Source: Mycobacterium sp. IS-3022
Lineage (GTDB): Bacteria; Actinomycetota; Actinomycetes; Mycobacteriales; Mycobacteriaceae
Direction of reading: 5' to 3'
DNA length: 64,000 nucleotides
NCBI RefSeq assembly: GCF_001500065.1
Contig: NZ_LQIN01000001.1
Span: 434,001-498,000 of the forward strand
Notes under the pieces: generated by a model
Database searches by the model: none
Told to the model about the DNA's origin: nothing
Seen by the model: the letters and a program-made list of their open reading frames with translations, nothing else
Shown here: piece by piece, positions 27,135 to 34,177 of the stretch
Position numbering within the stretch: the first letter of the stretch is position 1
How the letters are laid out: each line of letters opens with the position of its first letter
Made by a program: the position numbers and the translations under genes

Positions 27135-27147
27135 ACTAATAGTTAGT
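27135..27147. promoter_or_regulatory. Candidate operator ACTAA-TAG-TTAGT
   Basis: A perfect 5-bp dyad with a 3-bp centre lies in the gap between the OhrR-like gene (minus) and the small plus-strand gene. MarR-family proteins bind AT-rich dyads of this size in their own promoters. Assignment to the adjacent regulator is an inference. Confidence 0.5.
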
Positions 27148-27211
27148 GGCCTAGCAATGTACTTCTGGTCACATGGTTTTCGGCGGAGACGGAACGGGCG
27201 ACCCTGCTCGC

Positions 27212-27367
27212 ATGTCAACGCCGAACGACCCGCCTCCCACGCCGAAGGACGCGACCAAGGTCACCGAGGAACAGCGTGCCCTGCAGGACGATCTGGACCA
27301 CCGCAACGACGATCCCGAGGCGCCGGGCGGCCATCAGGATCGCCACGACGTCGCCGACGAAACCTGA
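27212..27367 (+). CDS. Small hydrophilic protein, 51 residues
   Basis: This short frame encodes an acidic, proline- and aspartate-rich peptide without hydrophobic core (DLDHRNDDPEAPGGHQ). An ATG at 27173 in the same frame would give 64 residues. It diverges from the OhrR-like gene across the palindrome. The composition is like that of intrinsically disordered small mycobacterial proteins. No function is recognised. Confidence 0.45.
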   Translation: MSTPNDPPPTPKDATKVTEEQRALQDDLDHRNDDPEAPGGHQDRHDVADET

Positions 27368-27487
27368 CTTGCTGGCAACGGGACGATGACGTAGTGGCCA
27401 CGGCCGCCGCGCTGACGAGGCCTGAGATCGAACCTCGCCACAGTTGGGTCCGCAAATGAATGCCTTCGATCACGATGAGGGCGTGCG

Positions 27488-27922
27488 CTAATACGATTGA
27501 CCGTTGGCGTATCGCTGCCGGCGGTAAGTGCGGCCGTTGCCCCTGTTCCGACTCTTGTACGTCGGGAGCTGCGAGTCGCAGTTCGGACATACCAGTCGGA
27601 GGTTCTCGCGTCGGTTGTTCGTAGGGTCACCATCGATGTGGTCCAAGACGAACGCGAGCGGTAAGCCGGCCCAGACGCTCGCGCCGCCGCAGATTGCGCA
27701 GCAATTTGATTGGGCATCGGCGAGGTATTGCCGAACGTAGTGTTTGCGGCGGCCACCGATCGATGCCTCACCGGATTCAAGCCATCGTTTCGTACTCGTG
27801 TCGCGCCGGGCCGATGCCTGACAGGCATTACTGCAGTACATCTTCTGACTGCGCTTGGAGAGTGGAGAACCACAACCGCGACACTGTCTCACGTGCAGGA
27901 CGCTACGTACCCCTACCGACAA
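27488..27922 (-). CDS. HNH endonuclease-domain protein with N-terminal zinc finger
   Basis: This protein has about 144 residues. An N-terminal zinc knuckle (CRGCG then YCSNAC) precedes an HNH nuclease core: CAICGG, then LDHIDGDPTNNRRENLRLVC and CPNC. Genes of this kind are common in phages and mobile DNA. The reading frame begins with TTG at 27922; GTG at 27892 is an alternative. It starts 30 bp beyond the 3' end of tRNA-Thr on the same strand. GC content looks lower than its neighbours. It may be a remnant of an integrated element. Confidence 0.75.
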   Translation of the reverse strand: MSVGVRSVLHVRQCRGCGSPLSKRSQKMYCSNACQASARRDTSTKRWLESGEASIGGRRKHYVRQYLADAQSNCCAICGGASVWAGLPLAFVLDHIDGDPTNNRRENLRLVCPNCDSQLPTYKSRNRGNGRTYRRQRYANGQSY

Positions 27923-27952
27923 CCCAGCCGGTATTGGAGTCGACCAGATCTG

Positions 27953-28024
27953 AGCCCCCTGTCGGGATCGAACCGACGCGCTCCCGCTTACAAGGCGGGT
28001 GCTCTACCACTGAGCTAAGGAGGC
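27953..28024 (-). tRNA. tRNA-Thr (anticodon TGT)
   Basis: The minus strand folds as a 72-nt cloverleaf. The acceptor stem is GCCTCCT/AGGGGGC with discriminator T. The D arm is AGCTCAGTGGTAGAGC. The anticodon stem-loop CCCGCCTTGTAAGCGGG gives anticodon TGT, and the T arm contains GGTTCGATCC. CCA is not encoded. It reads ACA threonine codons. An HNH gene abuts its 3' end. Confidence 0.95.
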
Positions 28025-28073
28025 CTGCGGGCCCCGAGTTTATCCGGTCGCTCGTTCGGGGAACCCGCTGCCC

Positions 28074-28400
28074 GTGAGTGTCAAGGACGATCTCCTGAGC
28101 GACTTCCCGCACGTCTATCCGGGGTTGACCCGGCCGCAGGTGGAGCGACTACTCACGCTCCTCGACGAGAGCGCGAGCACCGGAGGCGGCCTGGGCCTCA
28201 GCGTCGCGACTGCCATCAAGCCGCTGGCGCCCGACATCGCCGCCCGTATCGAGTCGTACAACAAGGCCGACGTCGACGACTACGTGCGGATCCTGCGCGG
28301 CGCCGCGGTACTCCTTCTTCAGCGGTGGCAGCCGGAGAATCAGCCTCCGAGCCCGGAAAGCGTCGCAGCCGCGGTCGAAACGATCGAAGCCGACGCCTGA
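28074..28400 (+). CDS. Conserved hypothetical protein, 108 residues
   Basis: This small soluble, mostly helical protein starts at GTG 28074, 49 bp from the divergent tRNA-Thr. It contains PGLTRPQVERLLTLLDE and a central helical region with KADVDDYVRILRGAAVLL. It has no signal peptide, membrane segment or recognised domain. The stop is 2 bp from the end of the convergent repeat-protein gene. Confidence 0.6.
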   Translation: MSVKDDLLSDFPHVYPGLTRPQVERLLTLLDESASTGGGLGLSVATAIKPLAPDIAARIESYNKADVDDYVRILRGAAVLLLQRWQPENQPPSPESVAAAVETIEADA

Positions 28401-28402
28401 CG

Positions 28403-29227
28403 TCACTCCTCGACGTCGATGACGCGCTGTGACGTCACAGTTCGTGACGACGTACGGGCGCGTGGCCGTCGGCCCGGCAACGGGATCCGGTCGGCGATGT
28501 TGCTCAGCGGGTTCACCACCTGGCTCAGCGTGACGACGGCGTCGTGCAGCGCGTCGATCGTCGGCGCCAGCGCCTCGAGGCCCGGCGCCAGCCGGTTCAG
28601 GGTGTCGGCGACGTCAGCAAGCTTGAGCAGCGGTCCGTCCGGATCGGTCAGTGTGTCCAGCAGGCCATCCTCGGCGAGCAGGCGGTCGGCCACGCCGTCC
28701 TCGCGCAGCACCCGCTCGACCAGTCCATCGTTGGCCAGCAGCTGGTCGGCCAGGCCCCCGGGCGCGATCACCCGCGACAATGCGCCGTCATCGGTGGTCA
28801 TCCGGTCCACCAGCCCGCCCTCGGCCATCACCTGATCCACCAGCCCACCCGGTGCCACAGCTCGGGCCACCGCGCCGTTCTCGGCCGTCAGCCGGTCCAG
28901 CAGGCCGCCCTCAGTGGTCAGCTGATCGACCAGCCCGCCCGGCCGCAGCAGCCGGTCCAGTGGGCCGTTCGGTGCCAGCGCCCGTCCCAGCGGGGCATCG
29001 TCATCCATCAGCCTGGCCAGCCGGTTCGCCCGCTCCACCGCCTCGTCGAGACCCAGCATGTGCGCGAATGAAGCCGAACCGTTCCTGGTCGCCGTGTTTG
29101 CCTCGCCGATCGTCTTCTGAGCCAGCCCCAACGCGCCATTAGCCATGGAGAGCCCGGCGTCGGCGACGGCCAGCCCTACCTTGACGGGCGCAATGGCCAG
29201 GTCCGTGAGGGCTTTGCCGTAGTTCAT
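28403..29227 (-). CDS. Decapeptide-repeat protein of unknown function
   Basis: This 274-residue protein has an N-terminal segment with small hydrophobic helices (residues 1-35). Thirteen consecutive 10-residue repeats follow (residues 77-206, consensus [DNG]G-x-L-[VLA]-[DE]-R/Q-L-x-x). A helical region and an Arg-rich tail close it (RRPRARTSSRTV). The repeat register is unbroken and hydrophobic residues fall at fixed positions, so it likely forms a solenoid or a long regular helix. No catalytic motif or known family was recognised. ATG 29227 has TAGACT six bases upstream. Confidence 0.75.
   Translation of the reverse strand: MNYGKALTDLAIAPVKVGLAVADAGLSMANGALGLAQKTIGEANTATRNGSASFAHMLGLDEAVERANRLARLMDDDAPLGRALAPNGPLDRLLRPGGLVDQLTTEGGLLDRLTAENGAVARAVAPGGLVDQVMAEGGLVDRMTTDDGALSRVIAPGGLADQLLANDGLVERVLREDGVADRLLAEDGLLDTLTDPDGPLLKLADVADTLNRLAPGLEALAPTIDALHDAVVTLSQVVNPLSNIADRIPLPGRRPRARTSSRTVTSQRVIDVEE
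28610..28999 (-). repeat. Thirteen 30-bp degenerate coding repeats
   Basis: These encode the decapeptide repeats at residues 77-206 of the protein above. The units have diverged at the DNA level but keep exact 30-nt spacing. This argues for selection on protein structure rather than recent slippage. Confidence 0.75.
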
Positions 29228-29233
29228 CGCCTC

Positions 29234-29239
29234 AGTCTA
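29234..29239 (-). promoter_or_regulatory. -10 element TAGACT, leaderless start at 29227
   Basis: On the minus strand TAGACT ends 6 nt before ATG 29227, giving a predicted leaderless transcript for the repeat-protein gene. Confidence 0.5.
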
Positions 29240-29266
29240 TGGACAGCGCAAGACCGGCGTGGCTTC

Positions 29267-29671
29267 TCAGGGCAGCTGAGCCAACGCCGCTTTGATCTTG
29301 GCCTGAGCCTCGTCGAGAGATTGCGGCGACGGGTTCTGATCGGCGTTCGCGAAACCGAAGTCGGCCAGGTTGTTGGTGGGGAAGACATGGACGTGCAGGT
29401 GCGGCACCTCCATGCCGGCGATGATGACTCCGGCGCGCTCGGCGGGGAACGCCTTGACCACAGCCTTGCCGATCAGCTGCGAAACCTCCATGACTCGGCC
29501 TAAGACCGTGGAGTCGACGTCCTGCCAGTGGTCGATCTCGGCACGGGGCACCACGAGCGTGTGGCCCTGGGTGATCGGCGCGATCGTCAGGAAAGCGACG
29601 ATGTCGTCGTCTTCGTAGACAAAGCGGCCGGGTAACTCTCCGTTGATGATCTTGGTGAAGACGCTCGCCAT
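29267..29671 (-). CDS. HIT-family nucleotide-binding protein (Rv0759c-like)
   Basis: This 134-residue histidine-triad hydrolase has the active site HLHVHVF (HxHxHxx) near residue 95. The N-terminal [18 protein letters not shown] and [13 protein letters not shown] are typical of HIT proteins acting on AMP-linked compounds. ATG 29671 has TATGCT six bases upstream. The longer open frame up to 29797 is not supported. It is the left anchor of the region collinear with M. tuberculosis Rv0759c onward. Confidence 0.92.
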   Translation of the reverse strand: MASVFTKIINGELPGRFVYEDDDIVAFLTIAPITQGHTLVVPRAEIDHWQDVDSTVLGRVMEVSQLIGKAVVKAFPAERAGVIIAGMEVPHLHVHVFPTNNLADFGFANADQNPSPQSLDEAQAKIKAALAQLP

Positions 29672-29677
29672 GGGTCG

Positions 29678-29683
29678 AGCATA
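29678..29683 (-). promoter_or_regulatory. -10 element TATGCT, leaderless start of HIT gene
   Basis: On the minus strand TATGCT ends 6 nt before ATG 29671. This supports that start and a leaderless transcript. Confidence 0.5.
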
Positions 29684-29736
29684 GTGAGCGATGCCGTGCC
29701 CGTTGAGTGCCCGCGGTCGTACGGCCGATGAGTTCG

Positions 29737-30140
29737 TCAGAAGGGTGGAGGATCGGCGTCGAGGTCGTCGGTGCCCACATCGTGGTCGATGTTCCATGGG
29801 TCGTCTGGTGGTGGTCGGCTGGGTTCGGCGGCGACCGGTGTCGCGCGTTGGCTTCGGTCGAGGGTGTTGAGGGCGCGTTCGTGTTCGATTCGTTGCAGCC
29901 GGTCCTGGGCGCGGGTGCGTCGTCGGCGCGGCATCATGACGCCCTTGTCACTGCTGTGTGCGGGGTTGTTGTACCGGCGGCAGGGTGGCGGTGGTGATGT
30001 CCCAGCCGCGGTAGAACAAGCGGCTACCGGGGTGGGTGAGGTAGGTTCTGCCCGCCGGGGCGGTCCAGATGACGGTTCCATCGGCGTGTTGCTGATCGTG
30101 CCACCTACCAAACGTTTTCATGAGGTGGTGGTAGCGACTA
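29737..30140 (-). pseudogene. 3' relic of a REP13E12-family (DUF222/HNH) gene, frameshifted
   Basis: Two minus-strand frames together give the C-terminal end of a 13E12-repeat-type protein. First come [31 protein letters not shown] and TLPP. After a 1-nt frame change near 29950-29965 come [13 protein letters not shown] and the typical DPPPF ending. The first frame stops at 29948. The N-terminal DUF222 domain and the HNH core are missing, so the copy is dead. It sits between the HIT gene and the repeats at 30.36 kb, a likely insertion scar. Confidence 0.75.
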
Positions 30141-30200
30141 CTCGACTCCGATACCGGGATACCGCTGAACGCGACTAGGTGGCGCGGTTCGCGGGGGTCG

Positions 30201-30356
30201 CCCACGCTCCGGCGCTGCCCAAATGGCCGCCGCCGTCACCTGCGCACGGGTCTCCACCGCACCGTAGGGCCGACCGGCCTTGACCGCCTCGGCGTGCGCA
30301 CGCAGGTGCCGATCACTGACTAGCAGCGTCGGTTGCCATCCGGCCGGTTGGTGTCT
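30201..30356 (-). other. Possible fragment of a degraded gene
   Basis: One minus-strand frame has protein-like composition over about 50 codons (it includes LLVSDRHLRAHAEAVKAG then [18 protein letters not shown]). It has no start codon and runs out of the 18-bp repeats. I do not recognise the family. It may be debris of the same element as the neighbouring REP13E12 relic. Confidence 0.3.
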
Positions 30357-30358
30357 TT

Positions 30359-30430
30359 GACGCCCTCTCGGCGAACGACGCCCTCTCGGCGAACGACGCC
30401 CTCTCGGCGAACGAGGTCCTCTCGACCGGC
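30359..30430. repeat. 18-bp tandem repeat, three perfect copies plus one decayed
   Basis: The unit GACGCCCTCTCGGCGAAC is perfect at 30359-30376, 30377-30394 and 30395-30412. A fourth, degenerate copy lies at 30413-30430. The unit is a multiple of three and would not break a frame. The location is between the degraded gene fragment and a small zinc-finger gene. Confidence 0.9.
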
Positions 30431-30515
30431 GACGGTGCGATGGCAGCTGGATGCGCCCACTATGACATTCGACGCGAACAATGCGCTATCCGAACGCGCG
30501 CTTCAGATTTGAGCG

Positions 30516-30680
30516 ATGGCGACTGTCTGGTGGACCGCCTGCGCCGACTGCGGCACGTCGTTCGTCATGCGGCGCAGCGACGCCACCTACTGCTCACCGG
30601 CGTGTCGGCAGCGCGCGTACCGTGCGAGGACGAGCCGCCGGCGAGGAGAATTCGACGCCTGCCGCGCATGTGTGCCTTGA
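30516..30680 (+). CDS. Small zinc-finger protein, 54 residues
   Basis: This short frame has a clear zinc-knuckle pattern: CADCGTSF then YCSPACRQRAYRAR. That motif is typical of small actinobacterial and phage DNA-binding or HNH-associated proteins. It resembles the N-terminal finger of the HNH protein at 27.5-27.9 kb. A third Cys pair (CRAC) is at the C-terminus. It overlaps other out-of-frame openings but is the only one with a domain signature. The role is unknown, probably mobile-element related. Confidence 0.5.
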   Translation: MATVWWTACADCGTSFVMRRSDATYCSPACRQRAYRARTSRRRGEFDACRACVP

Positions 30681-30723
30681 GCCTCATGTCAGTTTTTTCA
30701 TAGATAGACCTAGACAGGTTGAC

Positions 30724-30759
30724 GAGTCTTGCTGCCCACATCGGGGGGCCGCAAGACTC
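30724..30759 (+). terminator. Stem-loop GAGTCTTGC/GCAAGACTC
   Basis: A 9-bp perfect stem with an 18-nt loop lies 43 bp after the small zinc-finger gene. No U-tract follows, so termination is only a possibility. It could also be a protein-binding dyad. Confidence 0.35.
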
Positions 30760-30862
30760 TCACACGCCATGGATCAACCAACCGGGGTCAGGTTAACGCC
30801 ACTGCAATTGCGTCGGTTTCGAGCGGCACTACTGCGTCGCGCACAGCACCAGGTCGGCCCGT

Positions 30863-30886
30863 AATGCAGTAGTGCGCTACTGCATT
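30863..30886. promoter_or_regulatory. Perfect 10-bp palindrome AATGCAGTAG-TGCG-CTACTGCATT
   Basis: This 24-bp dyad lies 77 bp upstream of the GTG of the secreted Ser/Gly-repeat protein, in AT-richer DNA. CACTACTGC nearby (30825-30836) echoes one half-site. It is a good candidate operator, or a hairpin. No matching regulator is adjacent. Confidence 0.5.
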
Positions 30887-30963
30887 CGTCGCATAGCGCG
30901 CGACCGATGATTCCCGTTGTAACAACGCGAGCTGTCTGGCTCGCTGTCACGAGGAGGGACACA

Positions 30964-31473
30964 GTGTTTTACAAACTATGCATCGCCGCCGCTGCAGCGG
31001 CAGCCGTGTCTATTCCACTGGCCGGGGCGGCGTGGGCGGACCCAGCCGACTCCAGTAGTAGCGGGAACGGGACCGCCTCCAGTAGTGGCGGGAACGGGAC
31101 CGCCTCCAGCAGTAGCGGGAACGGGATAGGCCAAGGGGGCATCCCCCAGAAGGCCGGAGCTTGGGCCGATTCTATAACAGCAGCCAACCCCGGCTTACCG
31201 AATGTGAACCCGAACGGGTCTGGGCCGTTTGCTCCCGGAGAGTTCTTCAGGAACCTCGCAAAAATGCCGGGCAACGCTCCGGAAGCCGGTGCGGCTGCCG
31301 CTAATTCGATTTACGGAAACTACACCATCCCCGATGTTTCGGGTACGCCTAACCAGACCAATTTTGAGCATCTTCCTGCAGGGTTGTCCACGAAGGAGTT
31401 CACACCTGCTTGCTCCACGGGTCATACAGCAAGCGATCCCGCAGTCAACGGTGGGGACCCGGCCTGCCACTGA
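30964..31473 (+). CDS. Secreted protein with Ser/Gly/Asn repeats
   Basis: This 169-residue protein starts at GTG 30964, with GAGGAGGG five bases upstream. It has a signal peptide (hydrophobic AAAAAAAVSIPLAGAAW, cleavage near AWADP, residue 27). The mature protein begins with three nine-residue Ser/Gly/Asn/Thr repeats. A region with PNVNPNGSGPFAPG and a C-terminal pair of cysteines (PACSTGH and PACH) follow. There is no enzymatic motif; it is probably an exported surface protein. It lies in the accessory segment next to repeats. Confidence 0.7.
   Translation: MFYKLCIAAAAAAAVSIPLAGAAWADPADSSSSGNGTASSSGGNGTASSSSGNGIGQGGIPQKAGAWADSITAANPGLPNVNPNGSGPFAPGEFFRNLAKMPGNAPEAGAAAANSIYGNYTIPDVSGTPNQTNFEHLPAGLSTKEFTPACSTGHTASDPAVNGGDPACH
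31051..31125 (+). repeat. 27-bp coding tandem repeat, about 2.8 copies
   Basis: Units at 31051-31077 and 31078-31104, and a partial third at 31105-31125, differ at only a few bases. They encode SSSSGNGTA-type nonapeptides in the secreted protein. High identity suggests recent slippage, so copy number may vary among strains. Confidence 0.85.
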
Positions 31474-31629
31474 GAAGCGCGTTTCGTGTGCCGCCCGCGT
31501 CCTGTTCATCGGGCGCGGGTGGTGCAGCGTTCGTAGCTGCATCGAACGCGGCCTACAACGCGACGACACCTTCGCCGAAAACTACAGAAACTGGCTCCAA
31601 GCCGCTTGACATCAATAGGAGCATCACGA

Positions 31630-32508
31630 TCAGCGCAGACCGTCGTCCTTCTGCACAGATTCGTGAAGATCAGCAATCGACCACGGCGGCGAATCGTGGT
31701 GGTCGCGGTAGGCGAGGATCGCCGGTCTCGGCCTGTCGAAGCGCCCGACGAACCCGCCCGCGGCGACGAAGATCTGCCCCGTCACGTCCTTGGCCGAGTC
31801 ACTAGCCAGGTACACGTAGGTCGGCGCAACATACTCCGGCGGCGGGGCATCGAGGGCGCCCTGCGCGCTGACCTCGTCGAGCAAGCCACGCCGATGCAGG
31901 TCGGCGATCTGAGCTTCGTAGTCCGGTCCGGTGGACAGTCGTGTCTTGGCGCCAGGGCACACCACGTTCGCGCGCACCCCGTGCTCCTTCAACTCGGCCG
32001 CGATCGCCAGCGTCAGGCCGTTGACCGCACCCTTGCCCGCCGGGTAGCCGGTGCCGCCGTAGTCACCGAGGAAGGCGAACGAACTGGTGTTCACGATCGC
32101 GCCGCCGCCTTGCGCCACCATCTTCGGGGCAGCTGCCCGGCAGGTCTCGAACACCGTGCCGAGGTGCGCGTCGATCAGCTCGCGAAACTGCGCAGAAGTG
32201 ACGTTGAGGATCGACGACCCGTGGGGCTCGGCGGTGCCCGCGCAGTTGATCAGCATGTCGATCTGACCGAACTCCTGCACGCACAAGTCGATCAGGGTGT
32301 CCGCAACGGCCGGATCCGCGGGCGAGCCGGGCAGCCCGCACGCGTTCGGGATCCGTTGCGTTGCTTGGGTTACCGCGTCAGCGTCGCGACCGTTGACGAC
32401 GACACCCGCGCCACACGCAGCGAGCAGTTCTGCCACGGCCAACCCGACGCCCCGCGAACCGCCGACGACGACGGCGCCACGCCCGCTCAGCGAGGGGCTA
32501 CTTGGCAT
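31630..32508 (-). CDS. Short-chain dehydrogenase/reductase
   Basis: This 292-residue SDR has a cofactor motif VVGGSRGVG at about residues 14-22, NCAG at about residue 88, and Ser in NTSSF with Tyr and Lys in YPAGKG. It is FabG-like with an extra C-terminal tail of about 35 residues. ATG 32508 overlaps the end of the ketosteroid-isomerase-like gene by 11 bp, so it is the last gene of the minus-strand unit. I recall no SDR at this place in M. tuberculosis (Rv0759c/Rv0760c adjacent), so it looks like a lineage-specific addition. Confidence 0.85.
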   Translation of the reverse strand: MPSSPSLSGRGAVVVGGSRGVGLAVAELLAACGAGVVVNGRDADAVTQATQRIPNACGLPGSPADPAVADTLIDLCVQEFGQIDMLINCAGTAEPHGSSILNVTSAQFRELIDAHLGTVFETCRAAAPKMVAQGGGAIVNTSSFAFLGDYGGTGYPAGKGAVNGLTLAIAAELKEHGVRANVVCPGAKTRLSTGPDYEAQIADLHRRGLLDEVSAQGALDAPPPEYVAPTYVYLASDSAKDVTGQIFVAAGGFVGRFDRPRPAILAYRDHHDSPPWSIADLHESVQKDDGLR

Positions 32509-32953
32509 CTGATGACTGATTGCCCGCCTGGCCGAACTCCATCATGTCCATGTTCCAGTAGCCGCGCAGGTTGGTCAGCAATCCCGAGTCGTCGGTCTTG
32601 TAGGTGAACACGCCGCGCACGGTACTGGTCATGCCGTTGTCGAACTTGCTGCGCAGCACCAGGATATGAGCCACCTCGTGCGGTGAGCTGGAGGGAAACG
32701 TCTCCTCGCACGTGATCTTCAGGTCGTTGGAGGCGATGTTGGCGTCGTAGAACCCGGACACCGCCTCCTTCCCGCGCACGCCGTTGCCGTCGGGGTTGGT
32801 GAAGGACTGGCCGATCGGATCCTCGATCACGACGTCGTCGGCCATCAAGGCCAGCCAGCCCTGCTTGTCGTGGGCGTGCACGCACTTCCACGAGTTGTGC
32901 GACGCGGCCAAAGCCGGTGTCTTCTCGGCGGTTTCGGTGTTCTTGCCGGACAT
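32498..32953 (-). CDS. NTF2/ketosteroid-isomerase-like protein (Rv0760c-like)
   Basis: This 151-residue cone-fold protein corresponds to M. tuberculosis Rv0760c, a steroid-binding KSI homologue. Shared stretches include GWLALMADDVVIEDPIG, CEETFPSSSP and LRGYWNMDMM. No membrane or signal segments are present. The gene lies 6 bp downstream of adhB in the same direction, so it is probably in its operon. It may bind or isomerise a steroid-like ligand made in the P450 pathway (inference). Confidence 0.88.
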   Translation of the reverse strand: MSGKNTETAEKTPALAASHNSWKCVHAHDKQGWLALMADDVVIEDPIGQSFTNPDGNGVRGKEAVSGFYDANIASNDLKITCEETFPSSSPHEVAHILVLRSKFDNGMTSTVRGVFTYKTDDSGLLTNLRGYWNMDMMEFGQAGNQSSDAK

Positions 32954-32959
32954 CGCAGT

Positions 32960-34087
32960 CTAGCGGTCCTCGTCGGTGTAACGGATGACCCCGCGGATGT
33001 TGCGGCCCTCGAGCATGTCCTTGTAGCCGTCGTTGATCTGCTCCAGCTTGTACTGCCGGGTGACCATGTCGTCGAGGTTCAGCTTGCCGGCCTTGTACAT
33101 CGACAGCAGCTGGGGGATGTCGAAGTGCGGGTTACCGCCGCCGAAGATGGTGCCCTGCAGTCGTTTCTGCATCAAGGTGAGCATGGCCAGGTTCAGGTTG
33201 ACCTCGGTGTCGAGCAGGCTCCCGATCGCGGTTACCACGCAGGTGCCGCCCTTGGCGGTGAGGTTGAGGTAGTTGTCGACGTCCTTGCCGTGCAACTCGC
33301 CCACGGTGACGATCACCTTGTGGGCCATCAAGCCCCAGGTGACCTCGCCGATGCCTGCCATGGCCGACTCCCAGTCCGGATAGGCATGTGTGGCACCGAA
33401 TTTCAGCGCCTGATCGCGCTTCCACTCCACCGGGTCGATGGCGAAGATGCGGCGGGCACCCGCCGCGACGGCGCCCTGCAGCGCTCCCATGCCGACACCG
33501 CCGACGCCGACGATCGCCACGTCCTCGCCGGGGCGGACGTCGCCGCTGCGCACCGCCGAACCGTAGCCGGTGGTGATACCGCAGCCGACCAGGCAGGCGA
33601 CCTCGAACGGGATCGACTCGTCGATCTTCACCACCGAGCTCTTGTGCACGACCATGTAAGGGCTGAAGGTGCCCAGCAACGTCATCGGGAAGACGGGCTT
33701 CCCATTTGCGTGGATGCGATGGGTGCCATCGGAGACCGCGGTGCCCCCGAGCAGTCCGGCGCCGAGGTCGCACAGGTTGCGCAGGCCGGCCTGACACGAC
33801 GGACAGCTGCCGCACGACGGGATGAACGACATCACCACGTGGTCGCCGGGTTTGATGTCCTCGACGCCCGGCCCGACCTCGGTCACGATGCCCGCGCCCT
33901 CGTGGCCACCGAGCACGGGGAATCCGGCCATCGGAATGCCGCCGGTCACCAGATGGTGGTCGGAGTGGCACATCCCCGACGCTTCCATCTGAACCTTGAC
34001 CTCGTCTTTGACGGGGTCGCCGATCTCGATCTCCTCGATCGACCACGGTTGATTGAACTCCCAGATGAGAGCGCCTTTTGTCTTCAT
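32960..34087 (-). CDS. adhB: Zinc-dependent alcohol dehydrogenase (Rv0761c/AdhB-like, NDMA-type)
   Basis: This 375-residue class III-like alcohol dehydrogenase is the same length as Rv0761c. Catalytic zinc ligands are in GMCHSDHH and GGHEGAG. The structural zinc lobe is CGSCPSCQAGLRNLC. The NAD site is VGVGGVGMGALQG. ATG 34087 has GGAAGG upstream; the 11-residue upstream extension is not used. It is one of the mycobacterial enzymes grouped with nicotinoprotein/NDMA-dependent alcohol dehydrogenases. It likely oxidises an alcohol produced by the neighbouring P450s. Confidence 0.93.
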   Translation of the reverse strand: MKTKGALIWEFNQPWSIEEIEIGDPVKDEVKVQMEASGMCHSDHHLVTGGIPMAGFPVLGGHEGAGIVTEVGPGVEDIKPGDHVVMSFIPSCGSCPSCQAGLRNLCDLGAGLLGGTAVSDGTHRIHANGKPVFPMTLLGTFSPYMVVHKSSVVKIDESIPFEVACLVGCGITTGYGSAVRSGDVRPGEDVAIVGVGGVGMGALQGAVAAGARRIFAIDPVEWKRDQALKFGATHAYPDWESAMAGIGEVTWGLMAHKVIVTVGELHGKDVDNYLNLTAKGGTCVVTAIGSLLDTEVNLNLAMLTLMQKRLQGTIFGGGNPHFDIPQLLSMYKAGKLNLDDMVTRQYKLEQINDGYKDMLEGRNIRGVIRYTDEDR

Positions 34088-34177
34088 TCGCACGTGCCTT
34101 CCGTTAGAGCCGGTGACCACAGACTAGAGGGAGTAGTTAGATACGTCACAGTCACCCCCAATCAACTGCTTGGCCGG

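Noticed and set aside
30359..30430. CRISPR array from the short repeats
   Set aside because: Copies are directly adjacent with no spacers, so this is a simple tandem repeat; no cas genes are present.
30770..30862. 31-codon plus-strand frame beginning at ATG 30770
   Set aside because: Too short, no ribosome site, no conserved motif. It lies between a stem-loop and a palindrome that better explain the region.
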